From: UTCFX2 sp963788145
GTDB taxonomy: Bacteria > Chloroflexota > Anaerolineae > Anaerolineales > UBA4823
Reading direction: 5' to 3'
Length of the DNA stretch: 64,000 bases
Assembly (NCBI GenBank): GCA_963788145.1
Contig: CAWBFQ010000009.1
Coordinates: forward strand, 24,108 to 88,107
The notes below the pieces were generated by a model. The model did no database searches and was not told the origin of the DNA. It saw only the letters and a list, made by a program, of their open reading frames with translations. The number at the start of each line of letters is the position of its first letter. The stretch's first letter is position 1. The translations under genes and the position numbers were made by a program. This document shows positions 52,892 to 60,710 of the stretch, piece after piece.

Positions 52892-54882
52892 ACCGATGTA
52901 TCCTCTGCCAGAACAAGCTCGAGATAATCCTGGGTAACCCTTTCTTCTGCGGATGCACCCAAGAAATCGAGTAAATCGACGACCACATGGGCTTTATGCT
53001 CAGCGTCGCGCTTGCTCCATGTACGGCTCTTGATTTCCAGGAAATACCCAAGCTGGGGTTGATCTACCCGGTCGATGTTGATATAAAATTCCGTACCCTG
53101 AAAAAGAACGCGCAGCCGCTGTCGGTTCTTTTCGATATGGATCTCGCTGCTGGGCTTAAAATACTCCCGGTAGAATCTCAGGCTGTGCGCAGCGGGCGCC
53201 AGGTAGCGGCTGCGCGAGAGCAGCACATTGCTTGGGAACTGGTATTCGCTAGCCTGTCCGATCATTGTCAGTCGGTAGCGAGCCTGGCCGACCGTTCCAT
53301 CGGGTTCAATGAAATCGTCTTCGCGATAACGTAATGTCCCCTGCTTTGGGTCGGAGAATAAGAAATAGGCATCATACTCATGGTAATGCCGACGGCGGAG
53401 CACCTCTATCCCGGGTTTTTCGATCGCCGCAAATACCTGGGTTGGATCAGCAATACGCACCTTGGCCTGAATCTCGAAACTCTCTTCTTCTGTCGCGTTG
53501 CCGATCGCAATCAGCTTTGCAATCATTGATTTCTCGCGCTCGATCAGGAATGCGTCGATTTTGTGGGCATATTCTTTGGCCTGCTGGAGCAAGAGGCTTT
53601 CATCCGAATAACAAAGGCGATGTTCGCACATTAACCAACGTCCGTTTACCATCACATCGCTTACATCTGTGGATTTTGCTGCATACACCAGCTGCGCATA
53701 CACGTTATTTGGGTCGCGCTGAAAAACAGGTAGGGTATGCAGCCGATCTGTATCTACCAGGATCAGATCTGCTCGCTTGCCCGGTTTGATACTACCGGTG
53801 ATTTCGCCCAGATGAAGGGATTGCGCTCCTATTCGAGTTGCCATTGCCAGGGTTGTCCGGGCGGGCAGCGCGGTTGGGTCATTTGCAACACTCTTTGCCA
53901 GAAACGCCGCCAGCCGCACCTCTTCAAACATATCCAGATCATTGTTCGATGCCGGACCATCTGTGCCAATTCCTACATTCAATCCTAATTCGATCATTTT
54001 ATTGACCTGAGCATAGCCTGAAGCTAATTTCAGGTTTGAAGATGGATTATGGGCTACACCTGCTTTACTATGCAGCAAGGTATTCATTTCGCCTTCATCG
54101 ATATGAACACAGTGGGCAGCCAGCACTTTGGCATTGAGTACTCCATTTTTCTTCACATAAGGCACAACGGGCATTCCATGCAGATCGCGAGAATTCTCCA
54201 CCTCCTGAGACGTCTCTGCAATATGCGTATGAAGCGGCACATCAAATTCGATCGCCAGCTCCGCTGACAGGCGCAGAATTTCGTCTGTACAAGTATAGGG
54301 GGCGTGTGGAGCGACCGAGGGTGTGATCAGCGGGTGGTTTTTCCAGCGGATGATAAATTCACGTGCCAGAGCCAGGGACTCCTCAAAGAAATCCGCGTCC
54401 GGGGCGGGAAACTTCATGACGGTTTGTGAACAGACTGCCCGCATCCCAATTTCGGCGGTGGCTCGGGCCACATGTTCCTCGAAATAATACATATCTGCAA
54501 AACAAGTGACCCCCGAGCGGATCATCTCCAGGCAGGCTATCCGGGTTCCTAGCTCAACAAAATCTGGTGTGACAAATTCACGCTCGACCGGCATCATATA
54601 TCCTAGTAACCAGACATCCAGGCGTAAATCGTCGGCTAAACCACGCAGCAAAGTCATTGGAACATGGGTGTGAGCGTTAATCAAACCAGGCATCAACACT
54701 TTTCCCCCGCAATCCTTGGTTTCTGGCGCGCTGAATTTATCCAAGATGTCTTTTTGCGGGCCTGCCGCCAGGATTTGATCGGCTGCGATGGCTACTGCGC
54801 CTGGTCTATACTGATGAAAATCTGTATCCATTGTCAAAACAATGGCATTATAAAGAAGGATGTCTGCGTTGGTTTTATCCAT
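52888..54882 (-). CDS. MTA/SAH-deaminase-type amidohydrolase fused to a CYTH domain
   Basis: About 664 residues from ATG 54882, with AAGGA seven bases upstream (a TTG start ten codons earlier is open). Residues 1-450 are an amidohydrolase of the MtaD/TrzN group: GLINAHTHVPMTLLRG, ADMYYFEEHVARA, SVAPHAPYTCTDE, HTHIAETSQEVE, AAHCVHID, GTDGPASNNDLDMFEE; all metal ligands are present. Such enzymes deaminate S-adenosylhomocysteine or methylthioadenosine. Residues about 475-655 are a CYTH domain (FEIQAKVRI at the start, RRRHYHEYDAYFLF, LRYREDD, FLEIKSRTWSKRD), in which ExExK has become ExQxK. CYTH enzymes act on triphosphates, for example thiamine triphosphatase or adenylate cyclase. The fusion is unusual; the pairing with a phosphatase gene suggests nucleotide or thiamine salvage. 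Confidence 0.85.
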   Translation of the reverse strand: MDKTNADILLYNAIVLTMDTDFHQYRPGAVAIAADQILAAGPQKDILDKFSAPETKDCGGKVLMPGLINAHTHVPMTLLRGLADDLRLDVWLLGYMMPVEREFVTPDFVELGTRIACLEMIRSGVTCFADMYYFEEHVARATAEIGMRAVCSQTVMKFPAPDADFFEESLALAREFIIRWKNHPLITPSVAPHAPYTCTDEILRLSAELAIEFDVPLHTHIAETSQEVENSRDLHGMPVVPYVKKNGVLNAKVLAAHCVHIDEGEMNTLLHSKAGVAHNPSSNLKLASGYAQVNKMIELGLNVGIGTDGPASNNDLDMFEEVRLAAFLAKSVANDPTALPARTTLAMATRIGAQSLHLGEITGSIKPGKRADLILVDTDRLHTLPVFQRDPNNVYAQLVYAAKSTDVSDVMVNGRWLMCEHRLCYSDESLLLQQAKEYAHKIDAFLIEREKSMIAKLIAIGNATEEESFEIQAKVRIADPTQVFAAIEKPGIEVLRRRHYHEYDAYFLFSDPKQGTLRYREDDFIEPDGTVGQARYRLTMIGQASEYQFPSNVLLSRSRYLAPAAHSLRFYREYFKPSSEIHIEKNRQRLRVLFQGTEFYINIDRVDQPQLGYFLEIKSRTWSKRDAEHKAHVVVDLLDFLGASAEERVTQDYLELVLAEDTSV

Positions 54883-54908
54883 TCTCCCATCCTTAATCTT
54901 GGCTTGAT

Positions 54909-56090
54909 TCAAATCGATTGAAGATCCAGGTGGCGCAGCAGGTCCAGACTGTTGTGAATTGCATAGCGCACCGCGTATGCAGCTGGACCGCCATAAGATC
55001 GCAATTTGGACTGTTCTGCTTCAGGCGTTAAGATAACCAGATGGATGTCCTGTTTGTCTGCGTCATAAAAAACAGCAGCCCCCAGGCATACATCCACCTG
55101 GCGCGCCTGGCGATATTCGGCGCAAATACGGGACAACTCATCGGAATCGGTTAAGCTTGTCAGCACTTCTCCGCCCTTGAAAATTTGGCGTAATGCCGGG
55201 CGGATTGGGGGATTGGTGTGCGAAAGCTGGTGGATCAGACTGCCACCGATCCCATATTCGACCACCCCCAGGCTCCAGCCTCGATTGAGCAAGACCTTCA
55301 AAGCGGTCTCTTCCAGGGTATCCTGATCTGTTCCGTAGATCCAATCGCCGAGGCGAGCTCTTAATTCAAGCTCAACTGGCAGGATCATCTGATCAGCCTG
55401 CTCTTCTGATGCGGCTTTCGCCGTGATCCGTACATCTACCTGTCCAGAATGGGCGGCTAATCCCACCGTGGGATTAGTCATCATCTCCAGGTCGCCGATT
55501 AAATCATCAATCTGGGATTCTCCCACGCCAACGGTGTGCAGTTGACGAGCCTTGATGATCCCGGTCAATCGAAATCGCTGGCGCAAATAAGACAGCACGT
55601 AGTGATCCAGCAAATATTCCATCTCGCGTGGTACACCGGGCAAGGAAATGACCACTTTGCCTTCTTTTTCCACCAGGAAAGCTGGAGCAGTCCCGACTGG
55701 ATTTTCGATCGCTAACGCACCGCTGGGGATGTAGGCCTGGCGTTGATTGTTATCGGTTGGGATGCGTCCAAATCGCTTGAAGCGAGCTTTGACCTGTTCC
55801 CATAGCTCGGGCTGAAACTCCAGTTCTACTTCAAAAGCCTGAGCGACGGCCTGGCGGGTGGGATCATCCACGGTTGGCCCTAATCCGCCCGTGGTCAGAA
55901 CAATATCGCAGCGCTGCATTGCTTGTTGGATAGCTTGTGCAATCCGGTTGGCGTTATCGCCAACGGTTGTCTTTCGGTAAAGGTCGATCCCCAGGTCGCG
56001 CAGTTGCCGGGCTACGTAGCGGGCGTTTGTGTCGACGATTTCGCCAAGCAGAATTTCTGTTCCAATGGTTATGATCTCAGCAGATGGCAT
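54909..56090 (-). CDS. cinA: CinA-like protein with degenerate C-terminal domain
   Basis: 393 residues. The N-terminal 170 are the MoaB/MogA-like COG1058 domain: SAEIITIGTEILLGEIVDTNARYVARQL (family start, partly shown), TTVGDNANRIAQAI, VLTTGGLGPTVDDPTRQA, and VISLPGVPREMEYLL. A linker follows, then a C-terminal CinA domain. The active-site ESCTGG of NMN amidohydrolases is replaced by VEYGIGG and the following SGSS/FxGG parts are altered (KGGEVL), so NMN deamidase activity is doubtful. The N-terminal domain of CinA has pyrophosphatase activity on ADP-ribose and related substrates. Follows a stem-loop. Confidence 0.88.
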   Translation of the reverse strand: MPSAEIITIGTEILLGEIVDTNARYVARQLRDLGIDLYRKTTVGDNANRIAQAIQQAMQRCDIVLTTGGLGPTVDDPTRQAVAQAFEVELEFQPELWEQVKARFKRFGRIPTDNNQRQAYIPSGALAIENPVGTAPAFLVEKEGKVVISLPGVPREMEYLLDHYVLSYLRQRFRLTGIIKARQLHTVGVGESQIDDLIGDLEMMTNPTVGLAAHSGQVDVRITAKAASEEQADQMILPVELELRARLGDWIYGTDQDTLEETALKVLLNRGWSLGVVEYGIGGSLIHQLSHTNPPIRPALRQIFKGGEVLTSLTDSDELSRICAEYRQARQVDVCLGAAVFYDADKQDIHLVILTPEAEQSKLRSYGGPAAYAVRYAIHNSLDLLRHLDLQSI

Positions 56091-56125
56091 GAATGATCTC
56101 TGTTAACCTTTTCCGTTCGAATGCA

Positions 56126-56158
56126 CCAACCCCCGCTGCCGGATGGAGCGGGGGTTGG
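56126..56158 (-). terminator. Strong stem-loop between the liv cluster and cinA
   Basis: CCAACCCCCGCT (56126-56137) pairs perfectly with AGCGGGGGTTGG (56147-56158) around a nine-base loop. No T run follows, so it may end or process the liv transcript rather than act as a classical terminator. Confidence 0.6.
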
Positions 56159-56234
56159 GGGGGTACAGCGTGGGCTTTCCCGTCCGCAAAACCGGGCTCG
56201 CCAGGATGTTAAAGAGCAGATGGTCTTGAAAGCA

Positions 56235-56588
56235 TCATCGCACCATCTGCGTGCGAACGTCCACCTCATCCATCCGTAGCACCAGATAGACCGAAAGAGC
56301 GATGCTAAAAAGGCTGGTAATAATAAAGATCAGGTTAACTGTGCCGTCGTTAAAGGTCGCGTGCTGAAAGAAGGTCATGATGCGGACAATCGCATTCATG
56401 CCTTGCAAGAAAATGCTGAGCGTCAAAGCCTGGGAACTGCCGCGTAACAGCAGAAAACCGAGCGCGCCGAACAGGATCAGCACAAGAATGATCGCAATCA
56501 ATGACGATGCCAGGGAACTGGGAGGTAAGAGTAATGGCGCGATCATTGGCAGAAGGAAGAAGATCAGGATTTTTTGAGTTGTATTCAT
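56235..56588 (-). CDS. Small integral membrane protein at the end of the liv operon
   Basis: 117 residues from ATG 56588, with AGGTGG seven bases upstream. Four hydrophobic helices fill the protein (about 8-24, 27-50, 58-76, 85-108). No motif recognised. The last residues carry charge (MDEVDVRTQMVR), as expected for a cytoplasmic tail. It follows livF by 20 bases, so it is probably co-transcribed with the transporter, and might stabilise or regulate it; that is a guess from position. Confidence 0.6.
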   Translation of the reverse strand: MNTTQKILIFFLLPMIAPLLLPPSSLASSLIAIILVLILFGALGFLLLRGSSQALTLSIFLQGMNAIVRIMTFFQHATFNDGTVNLIFIITSLFSIALSVYLVLRMDEVDVRTQMVR

Positions 56589-56608
56589 GATATCCACCTG
56601 CCTTTTTC

Positions 56609-57341
56609 TTAATGACCGCCCAGGTATGCTTCCACAACAACATCATTGTGCAGCAGTTCTTGGGCTGGCCCTTCAAGGAAGATTTTTCCGGTTTCCAGCA
56701 CATACCCGCGATCTGCGATCGAAAGCGCCATTTGAGCGTTTTGCTCAACGAGTAAAATGCTCGTCCCCAAATCATTGATATCCCGAATGATGGTGAAGAT
56801 CTGCTCCACCAACAAGGGGGAAAGACCCATGGAAGGCTCGTCCAGCAGCAGCAGCTTTGGATCAGACATCAGACCGCGTGCAATCGCCAGCATTTGCTGC
56901 TCCCCGCCGGAGAGCGTGCCGCCCAGTTGGGTGCGCCGTTCGCTCAAGCGCGGAAATAGCTGAAAGGCTTGCTGCATCTTTTTTTCGATCAACTCTTTTT
57001 TCGACTGGGTGAAAGCGCCCATCTCAAGGTTTTCTTGCACCGTCAGGGTCGCAAAGATTTTCCGGCCCTCTGGCACCTGCACAATTCCTTTTCGGACGAT
57101 CTTCTCAGAGAGGATTTGAGTGATATCTTCATCTTGGAAGAAGATCGTTCCCTCTCGAGGCCTCAATAAACCGGAGATGGTGTTCAGGGTTGTGCTCTTG
57201 CCAGCTCCGTTGGCGCCGATGAGAGCGATAATCTCACCCCTGATTCAGCGAGAAACTGATCCCTTTCAGGGCATGAATCGCCCCATAATAGACATTCAGA
57301 TCATCTACTTCCAACATTCTTTTGGAACCGTTATCAGTCAT
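56609..57341 (-). CDS. livF: Branched-chain amino acid ABC transporter ATPase LivF (frameshifted)
   Basis: About 243 residues once joined. From ATG 57341 the first frame gives MLEVDDLNVYYGAIHALKGISF and stops after NQG in the GGGG of 57237-57240; the next frame resumes GEIIALIGANGAGKSTTLNTISG (Walker A) with no loss, so one G is extra. Then LIVFQVPEGR-like IVQVPEGRKIFATLTVQENLEMGAF, signature TLSGGEQQMLAIARGL, Walker B LLLLDEPSMGLSP, and switch ILLVEQNAQMAL. LivF and LivG are the two ATPases of the HAAT family. It ends upstream of the small membrane protein gene. Confidence 0.93.
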
Positions 57342-57364
57342 AAGGACACCTTTCTCCGGGTGCA

Positions 57365-58207
57365 TCACTGGGCTTTGTTTCGGCGGAATTTTTCGGAGAG
57401 CGCCGCCGCGCCAGGGCCCAGATACGCTTCGACAACCCTGGGATTTGATTGGATTTCCATCGGGGTGCCGCGGGCGATCACCTCGCCAAAGTCCATCACA
57501 GTGATCTTCTCGCAGATCCCCATCACCACCCGCATCTGATGCTCGATCAGCAGAATGGTCAGGTCGAAGCGTTCCCGGATGAAGTGGATCAGTTCCATCA
57601 ATGAGACGGTCTCGGCTGGGTTCATCCCTGCGGCAGGCTCATCCAACAACAATAACCTCGGTTCTGCCGCCAGGGCGCGGGCGATCTCCAGCCGGCGCTG
57701 TTCGCCATAGGGCAGATTTTTCGCGATCGTCTCCTGGCGATCCTGCAGGTTAAACACTGCCAGGAAATCCTGCGCTTTCTCCGTCAGTTCTTGCTCTTTT
57801 TTGGCGAAATGGCGATTATGCAGGATGGCGTCGTTCAGACTGTAACCGGCGTGGGTGTGATAGGCGATGCGCACATTATCCAGAACGGTCAGGCTGGGAA
57901 AAAGGCGGATATTCTGAAACGTGCGTGCAATTCCCATCTGATTGATCTCGTGTGGTTCGAGACCGGTGATCGCTTGACCGCCGAACTGGATGCTTCCAGT
58001 TGTGGGCAGATATACCCCGGTAATCATATTGAAAACGGTCGTTTTGCCGGCGCCATTGGGGCCGATCAGCCCTTGCAGATCGTGTGATTCCAATTTCAGG
58101 CTGAAGTTATTTACTGCCCGCAAGCCGCCAAATTGGATGCTCAGGTCCTGAATATCCAGCACCACTTGATGATTGTGTCCATTCTTGGGTAGAGGTTGGC
58201 TGCTCAT
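57365..58207 (-). CDS. livG: Branched-chain amino acid ABC transporter ATPase LivG
   Basis: 280 residues. Walker A GPNGAGKTTVFNMITG, LivG-type insertion IGLAPHEI-like ITGLEPHEINQMGIARTFQNIRLF, NLPYGEQRRLEIARALAAEP (signature), LLLLDEPAAGMNPAE, and LLIEHQMRVVMGICEKITVMD (core motifs quoted). Its ATG overlaps the livM stop (ATGA). It energises the LivH/LivM pore. Confidence 0.95.
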   Translation of the reverse strand: MSSQPLPKNGHNHQVVLDIQDLSIQFGGLRAVNNFSLKLESHDLQGLIGPNGAGKTTVFNMITGVYLPTTGSIQFGGQAITGLEPHEINQMGIARTFQNIRLFPSLTVLDNVRIAYHTHAGYSLNDAILHNRHFAKKEQELTEKAQDFLAVFNLQDRQETIAKNLPYGEQRRLEIARALAAEPRLLLLDEPAAGMNPAETVSLMELIHFIRERFDLTILLIEHQMRVVMGICEKITVMDFGEVIARGTPMEIQSNPRVVEAYLGPGAAALSEKFRRNKAQ

Positions 58208-59493
58208 TCAGAAGCCTCCTGTACGGTTGAGGTACTGCCGGACGAATCGGCTGAGGTGTTTGCACCCTTCTTGAATCGCTTTTGGAGCGGAGGCATGATT
58301 TGGCGCAGGAAGGGGATTTCGTAATCTCCGAAAAGGCCGTTGGATTTCAACAGCATAATCAAGAGCAACAGGACCGGATAGACCACAAAACGCCAGAGCT
58401 CAAAACCCTGTGGGAGAATCAACCGCAGCACACCTTCCAATAGCAGCGCCCAGGCAAATGATGCAGCCAGTGTTCCGGTCATGCTCCCCAACCCGCCCAG
58501 CACGATGATAATCATCGGGTCAAAAGATTTGATAAAGTTGAACGAGCTCGGATGCAAGAATCCATTGACATGTGCATACAGCCCACCTGCCAACCCGGCA
58601 AACAGACTACCAATCACAAAGGAAAGGATTTTATATTCAGCAACATCCACACCCATTGCTTTGCCGGCAATCTCATCTTCTCGGACGGCTATGATCGCCC
58701 GGCCATAACTGGAGTGCAGGATGTTGCGCATGATCACCACCACAATCACCAACATCAGGAAGACCCAGAACCAGGTGGTCAGCTTGGGGATACCGATCAT
58801 GCCACGGGCACCCTTCATCTCTGGGAACCCAAGCATGGTGTCGGAGTTGTCCAGCAGCACTTTGATGATAATCGTAAACCCCAATGTGGCGATGCCAAAA
58901 TAATCTGAGCCAAGCGTCAGGATCGGCAGACCAAACAGAAAGCTGATTTCGGCGGCCAGGATCCCAGCGACGATAATCGAGAAGAAAAAGACCACCTGCA
59001 AACCGATCGCGGCTGGCAGAGCTGCCAGGATACCGGTCAGGGCTGGTGCAACCATTTTTCCCAGGTAGACTGCAACGAATCCTAGAATTAGCGTTGCGAG
59101 GAGATAGACCGTAAATGCCGACAGAGCGTCCAATCCGCGGATCCGGCTGAGCAATCGGCGCAGGTACAGGATCGCCGCGCCGACAAAAAGGACCCCGATC
59201 AATGTGACCGATAATCCCAGGGCGCTTTGTTCGTTTGTCCAGCGATAGGTGATATCGGCGGCAGTATAAGCCCCTATGGCGTAGAAACCCCATTGACCCA
59301 GTGAAAATTGGCCATTGAAGCCGTAAATCAGGTTCAGCCCCAGGCTGACGATTGCCATCACCGCTCCTAATCTCAGGATGGTGTTCCAGAAGTCGTTCAG
59401 CAGTTGGAAGCTGATTAAGAGTTGGATGACAATGAAGATCAGAAACGCCCCGCCGAAGAAGATCAGGTTTTGTCGTGGGATTTTTTTTAACAT
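58204..59493 (-). CDS. livM: Branched-chain amino acid ABC transporter permease LivM
   Basis: 429 residues, longer than the typical 330-360 because of an N-terminal helix pair. About ten transmembrane helices. Family blocks: NLIYGFNGQFSLGQWGFYAIGAYTAA (shown in part), LGSDYFGIATLGFTIIIKVLLDN, AVREDEIAGKAMGVDVAEYKILSFVIGSLFAGLAGGLYAH (the EAA-like coupling part and following helix, shown in part), and MIIIVLGGLGSMTG. The Ser/Thr-rich C-terminal tail is cytoplasmic. Overlaps livG by four bases. Confidence 0.95.
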   Translation of the reverse strand: MLKKIPRQNLIFFGGAFLIFIVIQLLISFQLLNDFWNTILRLGAVMAIVSLGLNLIYGFNGQFSLGQWGFYAIGAYTAADITYRWTNEQSALGLSVTLIGVLFVGAAILYLRRLLSRIRGLDALSAFTVYLLATLILGFVAVYLGKMVAPALTGILAALPAAIGLQVVFFFSIIVAGILAAEISFLFGLPILTLGSDYFGIATLGFTIIIKVLLDNSDTMLGFPEMKGARGMIGIPKLTTWFWVFLMLVIVVVIMRNILHSSYGRAIIAVREDEIAGKAMGVDVAEYKILSFVIGSLFAGLAGGLYAHVNGFLHPSSFNFIKSFDPMIIIVLGGLGSMTGTLAASFAWALLLEGVLRLILPQGFELWRFVVYPVLLLLIMLLKSNGLFGDYEIPFLRQIMPPLQKRFKKGANTSADSSGSTSTVQEASE

Positions 59494-59497
59494 TTGT

Positions 59498-60619
59498 CTA
59501 TGCCTTTTCTCGGCTGGGTTCGCCGAAGATCCCGGTTGGGCGGATCAGCAATACCAACACCAGGATGCTGAAAGCGACCGCATCGCGCATGGGGGTGGAG
59601 ATGTAGGCGGCGCTGAGCACTTCGGCTTCGCCGATGATTAATGCTCCCACCAATGCCCCAGGGATCGAGCCGATCCCGCCCAGCACAGCAGCCACAAAGG
59701 CTTTCAAGCCCGGGATGATGCCCATGACGAAGTAGACCTGCGGGAAGGCGGTTGCATACAGCACACCTGCTGCGCCAGCCAGGGCTGCGCCAACCGCGAA
59801 AGTGACTGAGATAATTCCATCGACATTGATACCCATCAGACGGGCAGTCGGTTTATCGTAGGCGGCTGCACGCATCGCTTTGCCAATACGTGTCCGCTGG
59901 ACGAGAAAGTTCAGCCCAAACAATAGCAGCAGAGAGATGATGATGATGTATAGTGAGATATTCGAGAAAATGATACTGGCGTCTGGTGGGGCTTCTCCTG
60001 GCTGTAAGGTATAAATGCCTTGTCCGGAGATCACCCAGTTCACAACGGTGAATGGTCGCTCGTAGGTGACAAAGTTCGAAGTAAAAACAAATGGCAGCGC
60101 GCCAAAATATTCCAAAAAGAAGGAGACGCCAATCGCGGTAATCAACGCCGAGATTCGGGGCGCATTCCGCAGTGGTTTATAGGCGATGCGTTCGATGATG
60201 AAAGCCATCAAAGCGCAGGTGACCATCGAAACCAGGATTACAGAAATCACACCGATCATCGTGCTGAACCAGACCGGCAGACCGGGCAACAGTTTGACCA
60301 GCCATAGGTTTAACCCCCAACGGGCGATGGCGTAATAGCTGGCGAACGCCCCGACCATAAAAACATCGCCATGAGCGAAGTTGATCAGGCGCACGATTCC
60401 GTACACCATCGTGTATCCCAGCGCGATCAAAGCATAAACAAAACCCAGTTGGAGACCATTGACGACCTGTTGGATAAATATTGTCGGACCTTCAGCAAAG
60501 GAGATGACCAGCTTCCAGGTCGCCAGGATGGCCAGGGCTAATAAGAAACCTTTCCCCAGATAACGTTTATTAATGATCGTTTCAAAGATAGACGGTTTTT
60601 TTGCTAAAGATGCATTCAT
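59498..60619 (-). CDS. livH: Branched-chain amino acid ABC transporter permease LivH
   Basis: 373 residues, about 70 more than the usual length; the extra residues are an N-terminal helix (1-45) and an external loop near 215-235. Family blocks: FIQQVVNGLQLGFVYALIALGYTMVYGIVRLINFAHGD (core quoted in part), ITAIGVSFFLEY, RTRIGKAMRAAAYDKPTARLMGINVDGIIS (EAA loop, in part), VMGIIPGLKAFVAAVLGGIGSIPGALVGAL (in part). It begins the permease/ATPase part of the operon, 46 bases after a strong stem-loop that separates it from the binding-protein gene, and ends 4 bases before livM. Confidence 0.95.
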   Translation of the reverse strand: MNASLAKKPSIFETIINKRYLGKGFLLALAILATWKLVISFAEGPTIFIQQVVNGLQLGFVYALIALGYTMVYGIVRLINFAHGDVFMVGAFASYYAIARWGLNLWLVKLLPGLPVWFSTMIGVISVILVSMVTCALMAFIIERIAYKPLRNAPRISALITAIGVSFFLEYFGALPFVFTSNFVTYERPFTVVNWVISGQGIYTLQPGEAPPDASIIFSNISLYIIIISLLLLFGLNFLVQRTRIGKAMRAAAYDKPTARLMGINVDGIISVTFAVGAALAGAAGVLYATAFPQVYFVMGIIPGLKAFVAAVLGGIGSIPGALVGALIIGEAEVLSAAYISTPMRDAVAFSILVLVLLIRPTGIFGEPSREKA

Positions 60620-60664
60620 GCATCACCCCGGGGTGGAAAATGAATGTCTGGATAGGATGTAATC

Positions 60665-60699
60665 AATAAAGGGGCGGTCTTGACGACCGCCCCTTTATT
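60665..60699 (-). terminator. Intercistronic stem-loop between livJ-type gene and livH
   Basis: AATAAAGGGGCGGTC (60665-60679) pairs with GACCGCCCCTTTATT (60685-60699), 15 perfect pairs with a five-base loop. Only a weak T run follows on the minus strand (TTTATTGATT), fitting partial termination or mRNA 3'-end protection that yields more binding protein than permease. Confidence 0.85.
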
Positions 60700-60710
60700 C
60701 TCAAATGAAT

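Noticed and set aside
56126..56158. Riboswitch or attachment site before cinA
   Set aside because: Only a simple perfect hairpin is present, with no conserved aptamer-like core and no matching copy elsewhere in the window.
57230..57245. Programmed +1 frameshifting in livF (GGG TGA as in prfB)
   Set aside because: No internal ribosome-like stimulator precedes the site, livF is not known for this, and six other genes show the same kind of break, which points to sequence error.
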